NCBI GenBank assembly: GCA_014238345.1
Contig: JABABF010000132.1
Coordinates: forward strand, 1-8,272
Length of the DNA: 8,272 bases
Origin: Gammaproteobacteria bacterium
GTDB lineage: Bacteria > Pseudomonadota > Gammaproteobacteria > JABABF01
Direction of reading: 5' to 3'
Shown: piece by piece, positions 1 through 5,798 of the stretch
Numbering within the stretch: the stretch's first letter is position 1
Layout of the letters: every line of letters starts with the position of its first letter
Notes under the pieces: generated by a model
What the model was told of the DNA's origin: nothing
The model's input: only the letters and a program-made list of their open reading frames with translations
The model's database searches: none
Made by a program: the position numbers and the translations under genes

Positions 1-1
1 C

Positions 2-1120
2 CATGCCGCCATGAGCCTGCTACGCGGTATCGGTAGCGATGCGGTGCTACAACGCTGGCTAGAAGATTACATCTGGCCATTGGAGCAGCGTTGGGTCGAT
101 GCTGATTTTGTGCGAGATGGTACCCGCCTAGCTATTGCAGAGATGTTGCTATCGGGCACCAGCTGTTTTGCCGACATGTATTTTTTCCCCGAGGCCGCCG
201 CGACTGCTGCGGCTCAGAGTGGCATGCGCGCACAGATTAGTGGTCCGCTGATCAGCTTGCCCAATCAGTGGAGTCGGGACTTTGGCGAGGGTTTGCGCCT
301 ATCGCGGGAATTTGCACAGACCTGGCGTGATCATGCGCTGGTCACCGCCGCCTTGGCTCCACACTCGGTGTATACCGTGGATCCCGAGCAACTCGCCACG
401 ACTGCCGAGACTGCCGCCGAGCTGGGTTTGCGGGTACACATCCATGCTCATGAGACCGAGGCGGAGCTCGCCCACAGTGTCGAACGCTATGGCAAGCGAC
501 CGCTGCAACTCATCTTGGATGCTGGCCTTGGCCCCGGTCTGCAAATCGCACATCTGGTACACCTCAATGCCGCCGAACGGGCATTGCTCGCACAACATCA
601 GATTCAGGCATTGCACTGCCCATCGTCCAATCTGAAGCTGGCCAGTGGGGTATGTTTCCTTGATGCACTGCTGGGTGCCGAAGTGGGCGTGGGTGTGGGC
701 ACGGACGGCGCAGCGAGCAATGACTCCTTGGACATGCTGTCCGAATTACGTCTGGCAGCGCTATTGGCGAGGAACTTTTCGGCGGGCGATGCCTTGCTGA
801 GTGCGGATCGGGCGCTACAGCTGGGCACACTGGGCGGTGCCCGCGCCCTTGGGCTCGACGCACAAATTGGCAGCTTGGAGCCGGGCAAGCGCGCCGATAT
901 CGTGGCGGTGAACTTCGACCATCCGCGTACTCAGCCCACCTACGACCCGGTGGCGCAACTCGTCTATGCCGCCAGTTCTAGCCAAGTAGATCGTGTCTGG
1001 GTAGATGGCGTGGAGCGAGTGCGCGACGGCAAATTACTGGACATGGACATGGCCGAGCTGGCATCTATCGCCCGCCACTGGGGGGAAAAATTGGCGCCAT
1101 CTGCTCAGGTGACGCGTTGA
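2..1120 (+). CDS. mtaD: MTA/SAH deaminase-type amidohydrolase, 5'-truncated by window edge
   Basis: Metal-dependent amidohydrolase of the TRZ/ATZ family, most like 5-methylthioadenosine/S-adenosylhomocysteine deaminase, which hydrolytically deaminates these SAM by-products in the cytosol. The frame is open to the left edge. The codons before the first ATG (position 11) read His-Ala-Ala, continuing as HAAMSLLRG, which is the end of the conserved metal-binding H-x-H motif of the family. The ATG at 11 is therefore internal, and the true start plus roughly 65-70 residues lie upstream. Counting from that ATG, visible motifs are HIHAHETE (143-150; H145 likely metal ligand, E148 likely catalytic), HLVHLN (181-186), HCPSSNLKLASG (202-213) and GTDGAASNDSLDM (230-242; D232 metal ligand). 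The C-terminal SLEPGKRADIVAV (288-300) is typical of the composite beta domain. A guanine or chlorohydrolase-type relative is possible, but the whole pattern favours MtaD. The often-linked ubiG does not follow. Confidence 0.85.
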   Translation, partial: HAAMSLLRGIGSDAVLQRWLEDYIWPLEQRWVDADFVRDGTRLAIAEMLLSGTSCFADMYFFPEAAATAAAQSGMRAQISGPLISLPNQWSRDFGEGLRLSREFAQTWRDHALVTAALAPHSVYTVDPEQLATTAETAAELGLRVHIHAHETEAELAHSVERYGKRPLQLILDAGLGPGLQIAHLVHLNAAERALLAQHQIQALHCPSSNLKLASGVCFLDALLGAEVGVGVGTDGAASNDSLDMLSELRLAALLARNFSAGDALLSADRALQLGTLGGARALGLDAQIGSLEPGKRADIVAVNFDHPRTQPTYDPVAQLVYAASSSQVDRVWVDGVERVRDGKLLDMDMAELASIARHWGEKLAPSAQVTR

Positions 1121-1150
1121 GTGCTGTTGGCTGGCTGGATTAGCCGTCTA

Positions 1151-1295
1151 CCTAGGGAATGCCTGCATCATCTGCTCCGCCCACTCTCTAGCTGTTAGCG
1201 ATTGAAGAGTTTACCGTTGTGACGGACTCCTTTAGCAATAGGTAGAGGTCTGAACCGTACTCCACGGCGTATTCATGGTCGTTGAGAACCTCACT
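1151..1295 (-). pseudogene. possible decayed coding fragment (very tentative)
   Basis: On the minus strand, 1295 down to 1191 is open for 35 codons with a protein-like composition (including AVEYGSDLYLLLKESVTTV), bounded by TAG codons at both ends and without an ATG. In an adjacent frame the strand continues as LTAREWAEQMMQAFPR and stops at 1148-1150. One frameshift would join the two into a C-terminal protein tail. I do not recognise the family. The fragment is short enough to be chance, and the call rests only on residue composition. Confidence 0.15.
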
Positions 1296-1324
1296 CTAGG
1301 GGGTGTGTTCAGCGTTGTAGGTGT

Positions 1325-1366
1325 GCCGCCGAGCCGTATGAAAGGGGGAAAATACGGGTCGACGGC
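1325..1366. repeat. imperfect inverted repeat, 15-base arms, 12-base purine loop
   Basis: The arm at 1325-1339 (GCCGCCGAGCCGTAT) pairs with 1352-1366 (ATACGGGTCGACGGC) at 13 of 15 positions; the mismatches are 1329/1362 and 1333/1358. The loop at 1340-1351 is all purine. No T-run follows on either strand, so it is not a canonical intrinsic terminator. It lies downstream of both convergent genes and could still act as a transcript-end or stabilising structure. The start of the inner arm (GAGCCGTATG) resembles the 5' strand of group II intron domain V, but nothing else supports an intron. Confidence 0.6.
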
Positions 1367-1435
1367 AACTTGGAGCTGGGTGGGTGCTATAACTAACTGC
1401 ACCTGCCCGGCATGTTGTGGGTTGATAGCAGCGTT

Positions 1436-2074
1436 TTAGTGCCTGCTGTCGTTGCCGTGCTTGCGCCGTTGCTTGCGCTCTATGGCATTGCGCAGCTCTT
1501 CGCGCGATAGTAGCTCATCACCGTTGCTATCAGCTTTGTCGAAGAGGCGGTCGGCGCGTTTTTGGTGGTGCTCGCGGCGCTCTTGGCGGTGCTCCTCAGC
1601 AGATATCTGCCCATCGCCATCCTGATCGGCTTTTTGATGGCGTGTTAGCGCCGCCGATACCGCCTCTTCTGTGGTGACGCGCCCGTCGCCATCCATATCC
1701 ATCCGCTGGAACAAGCGCCCACCCATCATGTGCAGGCCACGGTGGCGCCCGTGACCGTCCAGTGCGCCCAAATCGGCATCGTCCAGATAGCCACTGTCGT
1801 CACTGTCCAGTTCAGCGAAGCGTTGGCGGGCAAAGGCCGCCACCTCGTCTCGGCTGACTTGGTGATCCCCGTTTTGATCTGCGGGGTGGAGCATACGACC
1901 CTGCTCATCAAATTTTGGCGTTTTGTGGCTGTCGCCATCGCTGCGGCCTCTGGCCTGCGTGGCTCCGACTGCCAGTGCCAGCAGGGTGGCGCCGATCAGT
2001 GTTCCCGCCACTGCGGGCAGGGCAGAGCCGCGCGCTGTGGAATGGCGTTTGGAGGTCCGGGTGTGGTGGGACAT
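1436..2074 (-). CDS. exported EF-hand calcium-binding protein
   Basis: A 212-residue protein with a basic N-terminus, a hydrophobic stretch at about 18-38 and a possible signal peptidase site after A41 (TQA), so it is probably periplasmic. Five 12-residue EF-hand loops are visible: D66-E77 (DQNGDHQVSRDE), D90-D101 (DSDDSGYLDDAD), D126-E137 (DMDGDGRVTTEE), D150-E161 (DQDGDGQISAEE) and D182-E193 (DSNGDELLSREE). Loop 2 ends in Asp instead of Glu, and loop 5 has Glu where the sixth-position Gly is usual. The linkers and C-terminus are rich in His, Arg and Lys (for example EHRQERREHHQKR), which could add metal or acidic-ligand binding. The start is supported by AGGAA (bases 2083-2087, minus strand) 8 bases upstream. 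Bacterial EF-hand proteins of this kind are usually calcium sensors or buffers; no enzymatic domain is present. It is transcribed divergently from the enoyl-CoA hydratase gene. Confidence 0.85.
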   Translation of the reverse strand: MSHHTRTSKRHSTARGSALPAVAGTLIGATLLALAVGATQARGRSDGDSHKTPKFDEQGRMLHPADQNGDHQVSRDEVAAFARQRFAELDSDDSGYLDDADLGALDGHGRHRGLHMMGGRLFQRMDMDGDGRVTTEEAVSAALTRHQKADQDGDGQISAEEHRQERREHHQKRADRLFDKADSNGDELLSREELRNAIERKQRRKHGNDSRH

Positions 2075-2178
2075 AGCATGGGTTCCTATTGTTTGTGGGT
2101 GGTTGTGGCAATGTAAACTAATACACGCAGTCGTTGTACTTTTCCCCTCGCACCCAATGCGCCTCAGGCCATACCCCC
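2075..2178. promoter_or_regulatory. divergent intergenic region, promoters inferred
   Basis: These 104 bases separate two divergently transcribed genes, so promoters for both must lie here or overlap the coding ends. A TAATAC -10-like hexamer sits at 2119-2124 on the plus strand, but I see no well-spaced -35 partner. The ATG at 2179 lacks a strong Shine-Dalgarno sequence. A TTG at 2134 would extend the plus-strand frame by 15 residues, but the extension does not look like family sequence. Confidence 0.35.
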
Positions 2179-3015
2179 ATGACAGACACAGTCCTAATAG
2201 AAAGCCCCGACGAGCACATTCGCGTCATCCGACTAAACCGACCGGACAAACTCAATGCGATGAGCGCCGAGTTGATGCAAGATATGTTTGATGCTTTCGC
2301 CACGGTCGCCAGCGACAACCAGTGCTGGGTAGCCATTCTCATCGGCAGTGGGCGCGCTTTCTGCTCTGGCTTAGATTTGGATTATGAAGGTGTGCCGCCG
2401 GGATTGGATGGGCTGACCATCCCGCAGTTGGCGCCGCGAGCCGTGCGCCACTTCTCCCGCGTTGTTCCCGCTATGCGCGCCATGCCACAACCGGTGATTT
2501 GCGCCGTCAAGGGGCCAGCTTATGGCGGCGGCATGTGCCTGTCTCTGGGGGGCGATATTCGCATCGCTGGGACCTCTGCCCGCTTCAACAGCACCGGCAT
2601 TGTCAACGGTCTCAGCAGCACTGAATTGGGTGCCAGCTGGCTCTTGTCACGGCTGATCGGCGCTTCTCGCGCCAATGAGTTTCTGCTGACCGGTCGCGTG
2701 ATGGATGCCGAGGAGGCCGAGCGTGTGGGCTTGGTGTCGCGTGTTGTGCCAGATGATCAGCTGGAAGCCGAGGCCTTGGAAATGGCGCGCGGCATCACCC
2801 ACCTGAGCCCGCTTGGGGTCTCAATGACCAAGCGTGTGTGCTGGAGCAACTTAGAAATTCCCGGATTGGAGGCGGCGATTGAATTGGAAGATCGCAACCA
2901 GCTGATAATGAGCGGCACTAAGAATTTAGAGGAGGCGAAGCGGGCGCGGCGTGAGCAGCGCAAGCCAGCATTCGACGACCGCCACCAGAGCTGGCCTGAA
3001 GATTGGGTGGGCTAG
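2179..3015 (+). CDS. enoyl-CoA hydratase/isomerase family protein
   Basis: A 278-residue crotonase-fold protein that would act on a CoA thioester in the cytosol. The N-terminal VIRLNRPDKLNAMSAEL (16-32) is the classic family opening. The two oxyanion-hole segments are GRAFCSGLDL (58-67) and KGPAYGGGMCLSLGGD (111-126). The next segment reads FNSTGIVNGLSSTELGASW (136-154), followed by RANEFLLTGR (164-173). The position equivalent to Glu144 of rat mitochondrial hydratase appears to be Gly140. E149 occupies the acidic position of the GLSxxD/ExG subgroup, and E167 aligns with Glu164. This points to a subgroup often annotated simply as enoyl-CoA hydratase/isomerase, with uncertain chemistry. The C-terminus carries the usual helical tail (LSPLGVSMTKR, 209-219). 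The ATG at 2179 was chosen over the TTG at 2134 because family similarity begins just after it. It is probably co-transcribed with the SnoaL-like gene 68 bases downstream. Confidence 0.88.
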   Translation: MTDTVLIESPDEHIRVIRLNRPDKLNAMSAELMQDMFDAFATVASDNQCWVAILIGSGRAFCSGLDLDYEGVPPGLDGLTIPQLAPRAVRHFSRVVPAMRAMPQPVICAVKGPAYGGGMCLSLGGDIRIAGTSARFNSTGIVNGLSSTELGASWLLSRLIGASRANEFLLTGRVMDAEEAERVGLVSRVVPDDQLEAEALEMARGITHLSPLGVSMTKRVCWSNLEIPGLEAAIELEDRNQLIMSGTKNLEEAKRARREQRKPAFDDRHQSWPEDWVG

Positions 3016-3083
3016 CCGGCAACAGCGCCGCGACTTGGCCACAGCATACACTGAACGAAACAACTGTTTTATAGGTACATAGG

Positions 3084-3560
3084 ATGGACACTTTGCAGGA
3101 ACTATTGGCGATTGAACGGATCCGCCAAGTCAAATACAAATATTTTCGCACCTTGGATCGCAATGAATGGGATGAGTTGGGTACTTGTCTGAGCGAAGAC
3201 TGCATTGCCCGCTATGACAGTGGCAAATATAGCTACGATGGCCGCGATGCCATCATCGCTTTCTTGGACAAGTTCATGACCGGACCCAAGATGCTGACAC
3301 TGCACCAAGGGCACCATCCGGAAATTCGCCTGCAAGGTGAGACGGAGGCCACCGGCACTTGGTATTTAGAGGACATGGTGATTAACCTGCACGACAATAC
3401 CACCTTGCGCGGCAACGGTTTCTACGATGACCGTTATCGGCTTGAGGAGGACGGTGAATGGCGCATCTGCTATACCAGCTATGAGCGCACCTTCGAAGAG
3501 ATAGAGCAGCGCGATGATAGCCGCCTCACGCTACACAGCAGCTTCTTTGCCCAAGCGTGA
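3084..3560 (+). CDS. SnoaL/NTF2-like protein, bile acid 7-alpha-dehydratase-like pocket
   Basis: A 158-residue single-domain protein of the SnoaL_4/NTF2 cone fold. ELLAIERIRQVKYKYFRTLD (6-25) is the typical N-terminal helix pair, followed by DGRDAIIAFL (52-61), LHQGHHPEI (73-81) and ATGTWYLEDMVI (89-100). Members include dehydratases, cyclases and isomerases acting on steroid or polyketide-like substrates. From memory, bile acid 7-alpha-dehydratase BaiE uses Tyr30, Asp35, His83 and Arg146. Here Y20, D25, H74 (with H77 and H78 nearby) and R135 have nearly the same spacing, so a dehydratase is plausible but the substrate is unknown. ATAGG at 3071-3075 lies 8 bases before the ATG. The gene follows the enoyl-CoA hydratase gene on the same strand, consistent with a two-gene operon on a CoA-linked or ring substrate. 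Non-enzymatic NTF2-like roles remain possible. Confidence 0.8.
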   Translation: MDTLQELLAIERIRQVKYKYFRTLDRNEWDELGTCLSEDCIARYDSGKYSYDGRDAIIAFLDKFMTGPKMLTLHQGHHPEIRLQGETEATGTWYLEDMVINLHDNTTLRGNGFYDDRYRLEEDGEWRICYTSYERTFEEIEQRDDSRLTLHSSFFAQA

Positions 3561-3587
3561 TCAGGAAGCCGCTTTCTGAGCACGCTT
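3553..3587 (+). terminator. long stem-loop over stop codon, probable transcript end
   Basis: AAGCGTG (3553-3559) pairs with CACGCTT (3581-3587), and TCAGGAAG (3561-3568) pairs with CTTTCTGA (3572-3579) with one G-U. They are separated only by an A/G mismatch (3560/3580) around a 3-base loop. The result is a nearly continuous 16-position stem that includes the TGA of the SnoaL-like gene. No T-run follows, so classic intrinsic termination is doubtful. It may instead define or protect an mRNA 3' end. Confidence 0.5.
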
Positions 3588-3784
3588 AGGTCATCGTTGC
3601 TTATCGTGCGATGATGTTGCTAGGGCGACCGCGTGATGACCACGCCTTAATCTCTAGCGCCTCTCCAGTCGCTAGGCTCACTGCACACAATTGATCTGTT
3701 GTCTGCGCCGAGCAGAAAACAAATCAGAGTTTCCTGGGATTTGCACTCTAGGAGCCGATACTAGGGAGTGATACACTAATAGAC
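3588..3784. promoter_or_regulatory. structured leader region upstream of the fusion gene
   Basis: This region holds several short inverted repeats: TCATCG/CGATGA (3591-3596 and 3609-3614), GCTAG/CTAGC (3619-3623 and 3654-3658), and CTAGCG/CGCTAG (3654-3659 and 3670-3675). The last two share an arm and so exclude each other. A promoter for the downstream gene is expected here, but I find no -35/-10 pair with good spacing; GATACT (3757-3762) and TACACT (3772-3777) are only weak -10 candidates. AGGGAG at 3763-3768 is 16 bases from the ATG, too far for an ordinary ribosome binding site. Confidence 0.3.
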
Positions 3785-5578
3785 ATGGCAACGTTATTTG
3801 ATGCACTCCGAGCTAGTTGCGCCCCGCTGTACCAGCTAGGGAACCCCAATCCAGGCCAGCGCATTTGTCGGGTATTAGCAGCTCACCAAGACGAACTGGA
3901 AGATTTTTTAGATAGAGGTCTAATGCCCCAGATACAGGAGGTGTTCTCCAAGCGTAAGTTGCACACTACGGCCACCGCTCAACCGATAGCAGCTGATGGA
4001 GCTGCACTAGATCTAGAGCAGCCCAGCCAGTCTCCAGCTTCAGCCACTTCATCTGATGCGTTGGCATCTGTTGATACTCATGCTGCAGAGCAAGAGGTCT
4101 ACAAGCACCTCTGCCGTTTCTTGCGACGCTACTATGCTACAGATGCAGGGGCTAAGCGGCACTGGGGAAACTACACTCAGCGGGATGTCCGATTGGTGCA
4201 ATATTATAGTGATCCTAACGAGTGGAACCCCCATGATAGAAAGCATATCACCTTTCAAATGATACGCAGTGATGCGGCGCCAGACAATGCCCAGTTAGAA
4301 AGTGGTGATAATTTTCGCGTTTTGTTGCACCGAGATAACCCAGTGACACTGGGAATATTTAGTGTGACGGTGAATTTTGAATATGCATCAGATGAAAGAA
4401 AACGCGATCAGCGCACCATCAACAAAGACATGGTTTCGCAACTACTAGAGATATTGTCGGGTGATCTCAATTTGAGCACACATGAAAAAATGATTTTCAG
4501 AGGATGGATTGCCAATAGAGTGACCCACTTTGCTCGTCATGGCGCGTTTGATCACATTTCGGCTGGGTTTCTTCGCCGAGAAATCCAATTTTACATAGCC
4601 AATGAGATCCCTCCATATGATGATTCTTATCTTGAGATTCCGCAACACCTGCACCCAGCAGTCATCCTACTTTACATGGTGCATAATTTGGTTGATCTAA
4701 TTTCACAGACAAATAATATCAAAAAAGAGCTTTCCCAAAACAAAACACTTTCGCCTTTCATAGATTTCAAAGAAAATTACGGAGCACAAAATTACGCGCT
4801 ATCGCAATGTTTTGTAAGCGATGTTTCTGTAACGAAGCAACCCATCGTATTCATTGACATAAATAAAAATATGTCGACCAGTGTTATTTCACTATTTAAC
4901 GCATTTGAGGCTGGCTCTGTTGGCCCGATTGATTTTTCTGATATAGCGTCGCACGGGCACCCTAAACTTATAATTCTTAGAAATCCGTTGCAACGCGCAA
5001 TATCCAGTTTTTTTCAGATGGCCAAAATAGACAATTACTTTGCTCATTGCTCAGAAACAATTCAGACCGAATGGTTCCAGTTGTTGGTCGACAATCAGGT
5101 GGAGAAGAGCTTTGAGCTTTTCCTGAATTATATAGAGGATAGATTTTATGACACGCATGTGTTCCCTCAGCATAAATATTTAGAAAATAAAGGGCTATCG
5201 CTCAGTGATGTTGAATACGTTATTATACAAGAAGAATTCGCCTCTGGATTTGAATCGTTGTCAAAAATTCTCGATGTGAATTTGATTCCTAAGAAGCGCA
5301 ATGTATCTACCACTGAACTTGAATCAAAATATGGTCACGAGAGATCATATTTTAGCCGTTTCTTTCGGTTATTCTCTAGAGACCTAAGCATGATTGAAAA
5401 AACCCGTGCCGTGTACTCTCGTTTGCATCCGAAACTATCTTTGCCGAAGGTGGCGCCACAAGCTTATGCCGCACTCCATAGCTATGTTGACAACAATGTG
5501 AAGATCCAAGAAAAAATCAAACAGATCTACCATAAGGATTTTGTTTTGTACGAGGAAGCATGCGCACGTGCACTCTAA
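3785..5578 (+). CDS. fusion: Mod-type methyltransferase N-terminal region + sulfotransferase-like domain
   Basis: A 597-residue protein that I cannot assign to a known gene. Residues 60-104 form a low-complexity Ala/Ser/Thr/Gln linker. VYKHLCRFLRRYY (105-117) and FDHISAGFLRREIQFYIANEI (255-275) strongly recall, from memory, the HLYxFFxRYY and FIHKDLGGFLRRELDFYIKNEV motifs before the catalytic domain in large Mod-type DNA methyltransferases. The helix VHNLVDLISQTNNIKKEL (299-316) also matches that region. No DPPY or SAM-binding motif follows. Instead residues 352-590 look like a PAPS-dependent sulfotransferase: INKNMSTSV (359-367) as the 5'-phosphosulfate loop, LIILRNPLQRAISSF (395-409) as the 3'-phosphate motif with R399 and S407/S408, DTHVFPQ (456-462), IIQEE (480-484), RNVS (505-508) and IYHKDFVLY (581-589). 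No signal peptide or membrane segment is evident. The second half is AT-rich, suggesting transfer. The ATG at 3785 has a weak ribosome site; the ATG at 3923, preceded closely by GAGG, is an alternative that would drop 46 residues. Confidence 0.65.
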   Translation: MATLFDALRASCAPLYQLGNPNPGQRICRVLAAHQDELEDFLDRGLMPQIQEVFSKRKLHTTATAQPIAADGAALDLEQPSQSPASATSSDALASVDTHAAEQEVYKHLCRFLRRYYATDAGAKRHWGNYTQRDVRLVQYYSDPNEWNPHDRKHITFQMIRSDAAPDNAQLESGDNFRVLLHRDNPVTLGIFSVTVNFEYASDERKRDQRTINKDMVSQLLEILSGDLNLSTHEKMIFRGWIANRVTHFARHGAFDHISAGFLRREIQFYIANEIPPYDDSYLEIPQHLHPAVILLYMVHNLVDLISQTNNIKKELSQNKTLSPFIDFKENYGAQNYALSQCFVSDVSVTKQPIVFIDINKNMSTSVISLFNAFEAGSVGPIDFSDIASHGHPKLIILRNPLQRAISSFFQMAKIDNYFAHCSETIQTEWFQLLVDNQVEKSFELFLNYIEDRFYDTHVFPQHKYLENKGLSLSDVEYVIIQEEFASGFESLSKILDVNLIPKKRNVSTTELESKYGHERSYFSRFFRLFSRDLSMIEKTRAVYSRLHPKLSLPKVAPQAYAALHSYVDNNVKIQEKIKQIYHKDFVLYEEACARAL

Positions 5579-5798
5579 AACCCCCCCGCTGGCGTAACAT
5601 TTGGCTTGGCTGACAATCGGTTCTTACTACTAAATATCGCACCCGGTCAATGCTAACTCGGCTGGGGTGATTGAGGGCAAGCGAGTCATCTGTGGTGGTG
5701 GTTGCGGCGAGCGTTCGTATAATCTGCCTAGTCGTCTTGCGGCGCATATGGCGTTATAGTGGCTTCCTGTGCTCTAAGTGCCATGTCCGCCACGGTAT
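5579..5798. other. intergenic region upstream of ctaB
   Basis: About 220 bases with no supported gene. It opens with a run of seven C right after the fusion gene's stop codon and contains the promoter candidate at 5718-5723, listed separately. No clear terminator for the preceding gene is visible. A 76-codon minus-strand frame overlapping the end of the fusion gene (5517-5747) has no recognisable features and is regarded as spurious. Confidence 0.5.
5718..5723 (+). promoter_or_regulatory. candidate -10 element for ctaB-sco
   Basis: A perfect TATAAT occurs 75 bases before the proposed ctaB start, in otherwise GC-rich DNA. No good -35 hexamer lies 16-18 bases upstream; TGGTGG at 5696-5701 is the nearest, weak candidate. 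A second -10-like hexamer, TATAGT, is at 5755-5760. Either would place the promoter between the AT-rich fusion gene and the oxidase assembly genes, giving them independent expression. Confidence 0.35.

Larger units (their letters stand above)
1121..1435. other. 315-base intergenic region without a convincing gene
   Basis: No intact reading frame with a plausible start lies here. Two things are visible: the imperfect inverted repeat at 1325-1366, listed separately, and a minus-strand stretch at about 1151-1295 that reads like protein in two successive frames, each ending at a stop. The latter may be a decayed gene remnant or chance. No T-run terminator is seen for either flanking gene, both of which read toward this region. 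Confidence 0.5.

Noticed and set aside
1325..1366. A functional group II intron
   Set aside because: Only one arm segment resembles domain V; there is no reverse transcriptase gene, no upper domain V helix with GNRA loop, and no recognisable domain VI or 5' boundary.
1730..2116. 128-codon plus-strand frame opposite the EF-hand gene
   Set aside because: It lies antisense to a well-supported gene with clear EF-hand motifs, and its own translation has no recognisable domain; it is a shadow frame.
2134..2178. TTG start at 2134 for the enoyl-CoA hydratase
   Set aside because: It adds 15 residues unlike the family N-terminus and has no good ribosome site; the ATG at 2179 gives a normal length.
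3735..3746. Sigma-54-type promoter (GG and TTGCA) upstream of the fusion gene
   Set aside because: The GG and GC pairs are only about seven bases apart, too close for the -24/-12 arrangement.
5581..5587. Run of seven C as a possible phase-variation tract
   Set aside because: It begins two bases after the stop codon of the fusion gene, outside any supported coding frame, so slippage there would not change a protein.
5517..5747. 76-codon minus-strand frame after the fusion gene
   Set aside because: It overlaps the end of the fusion gene, has no motif or convincing ribosome site, and does not resemble a known small protein.
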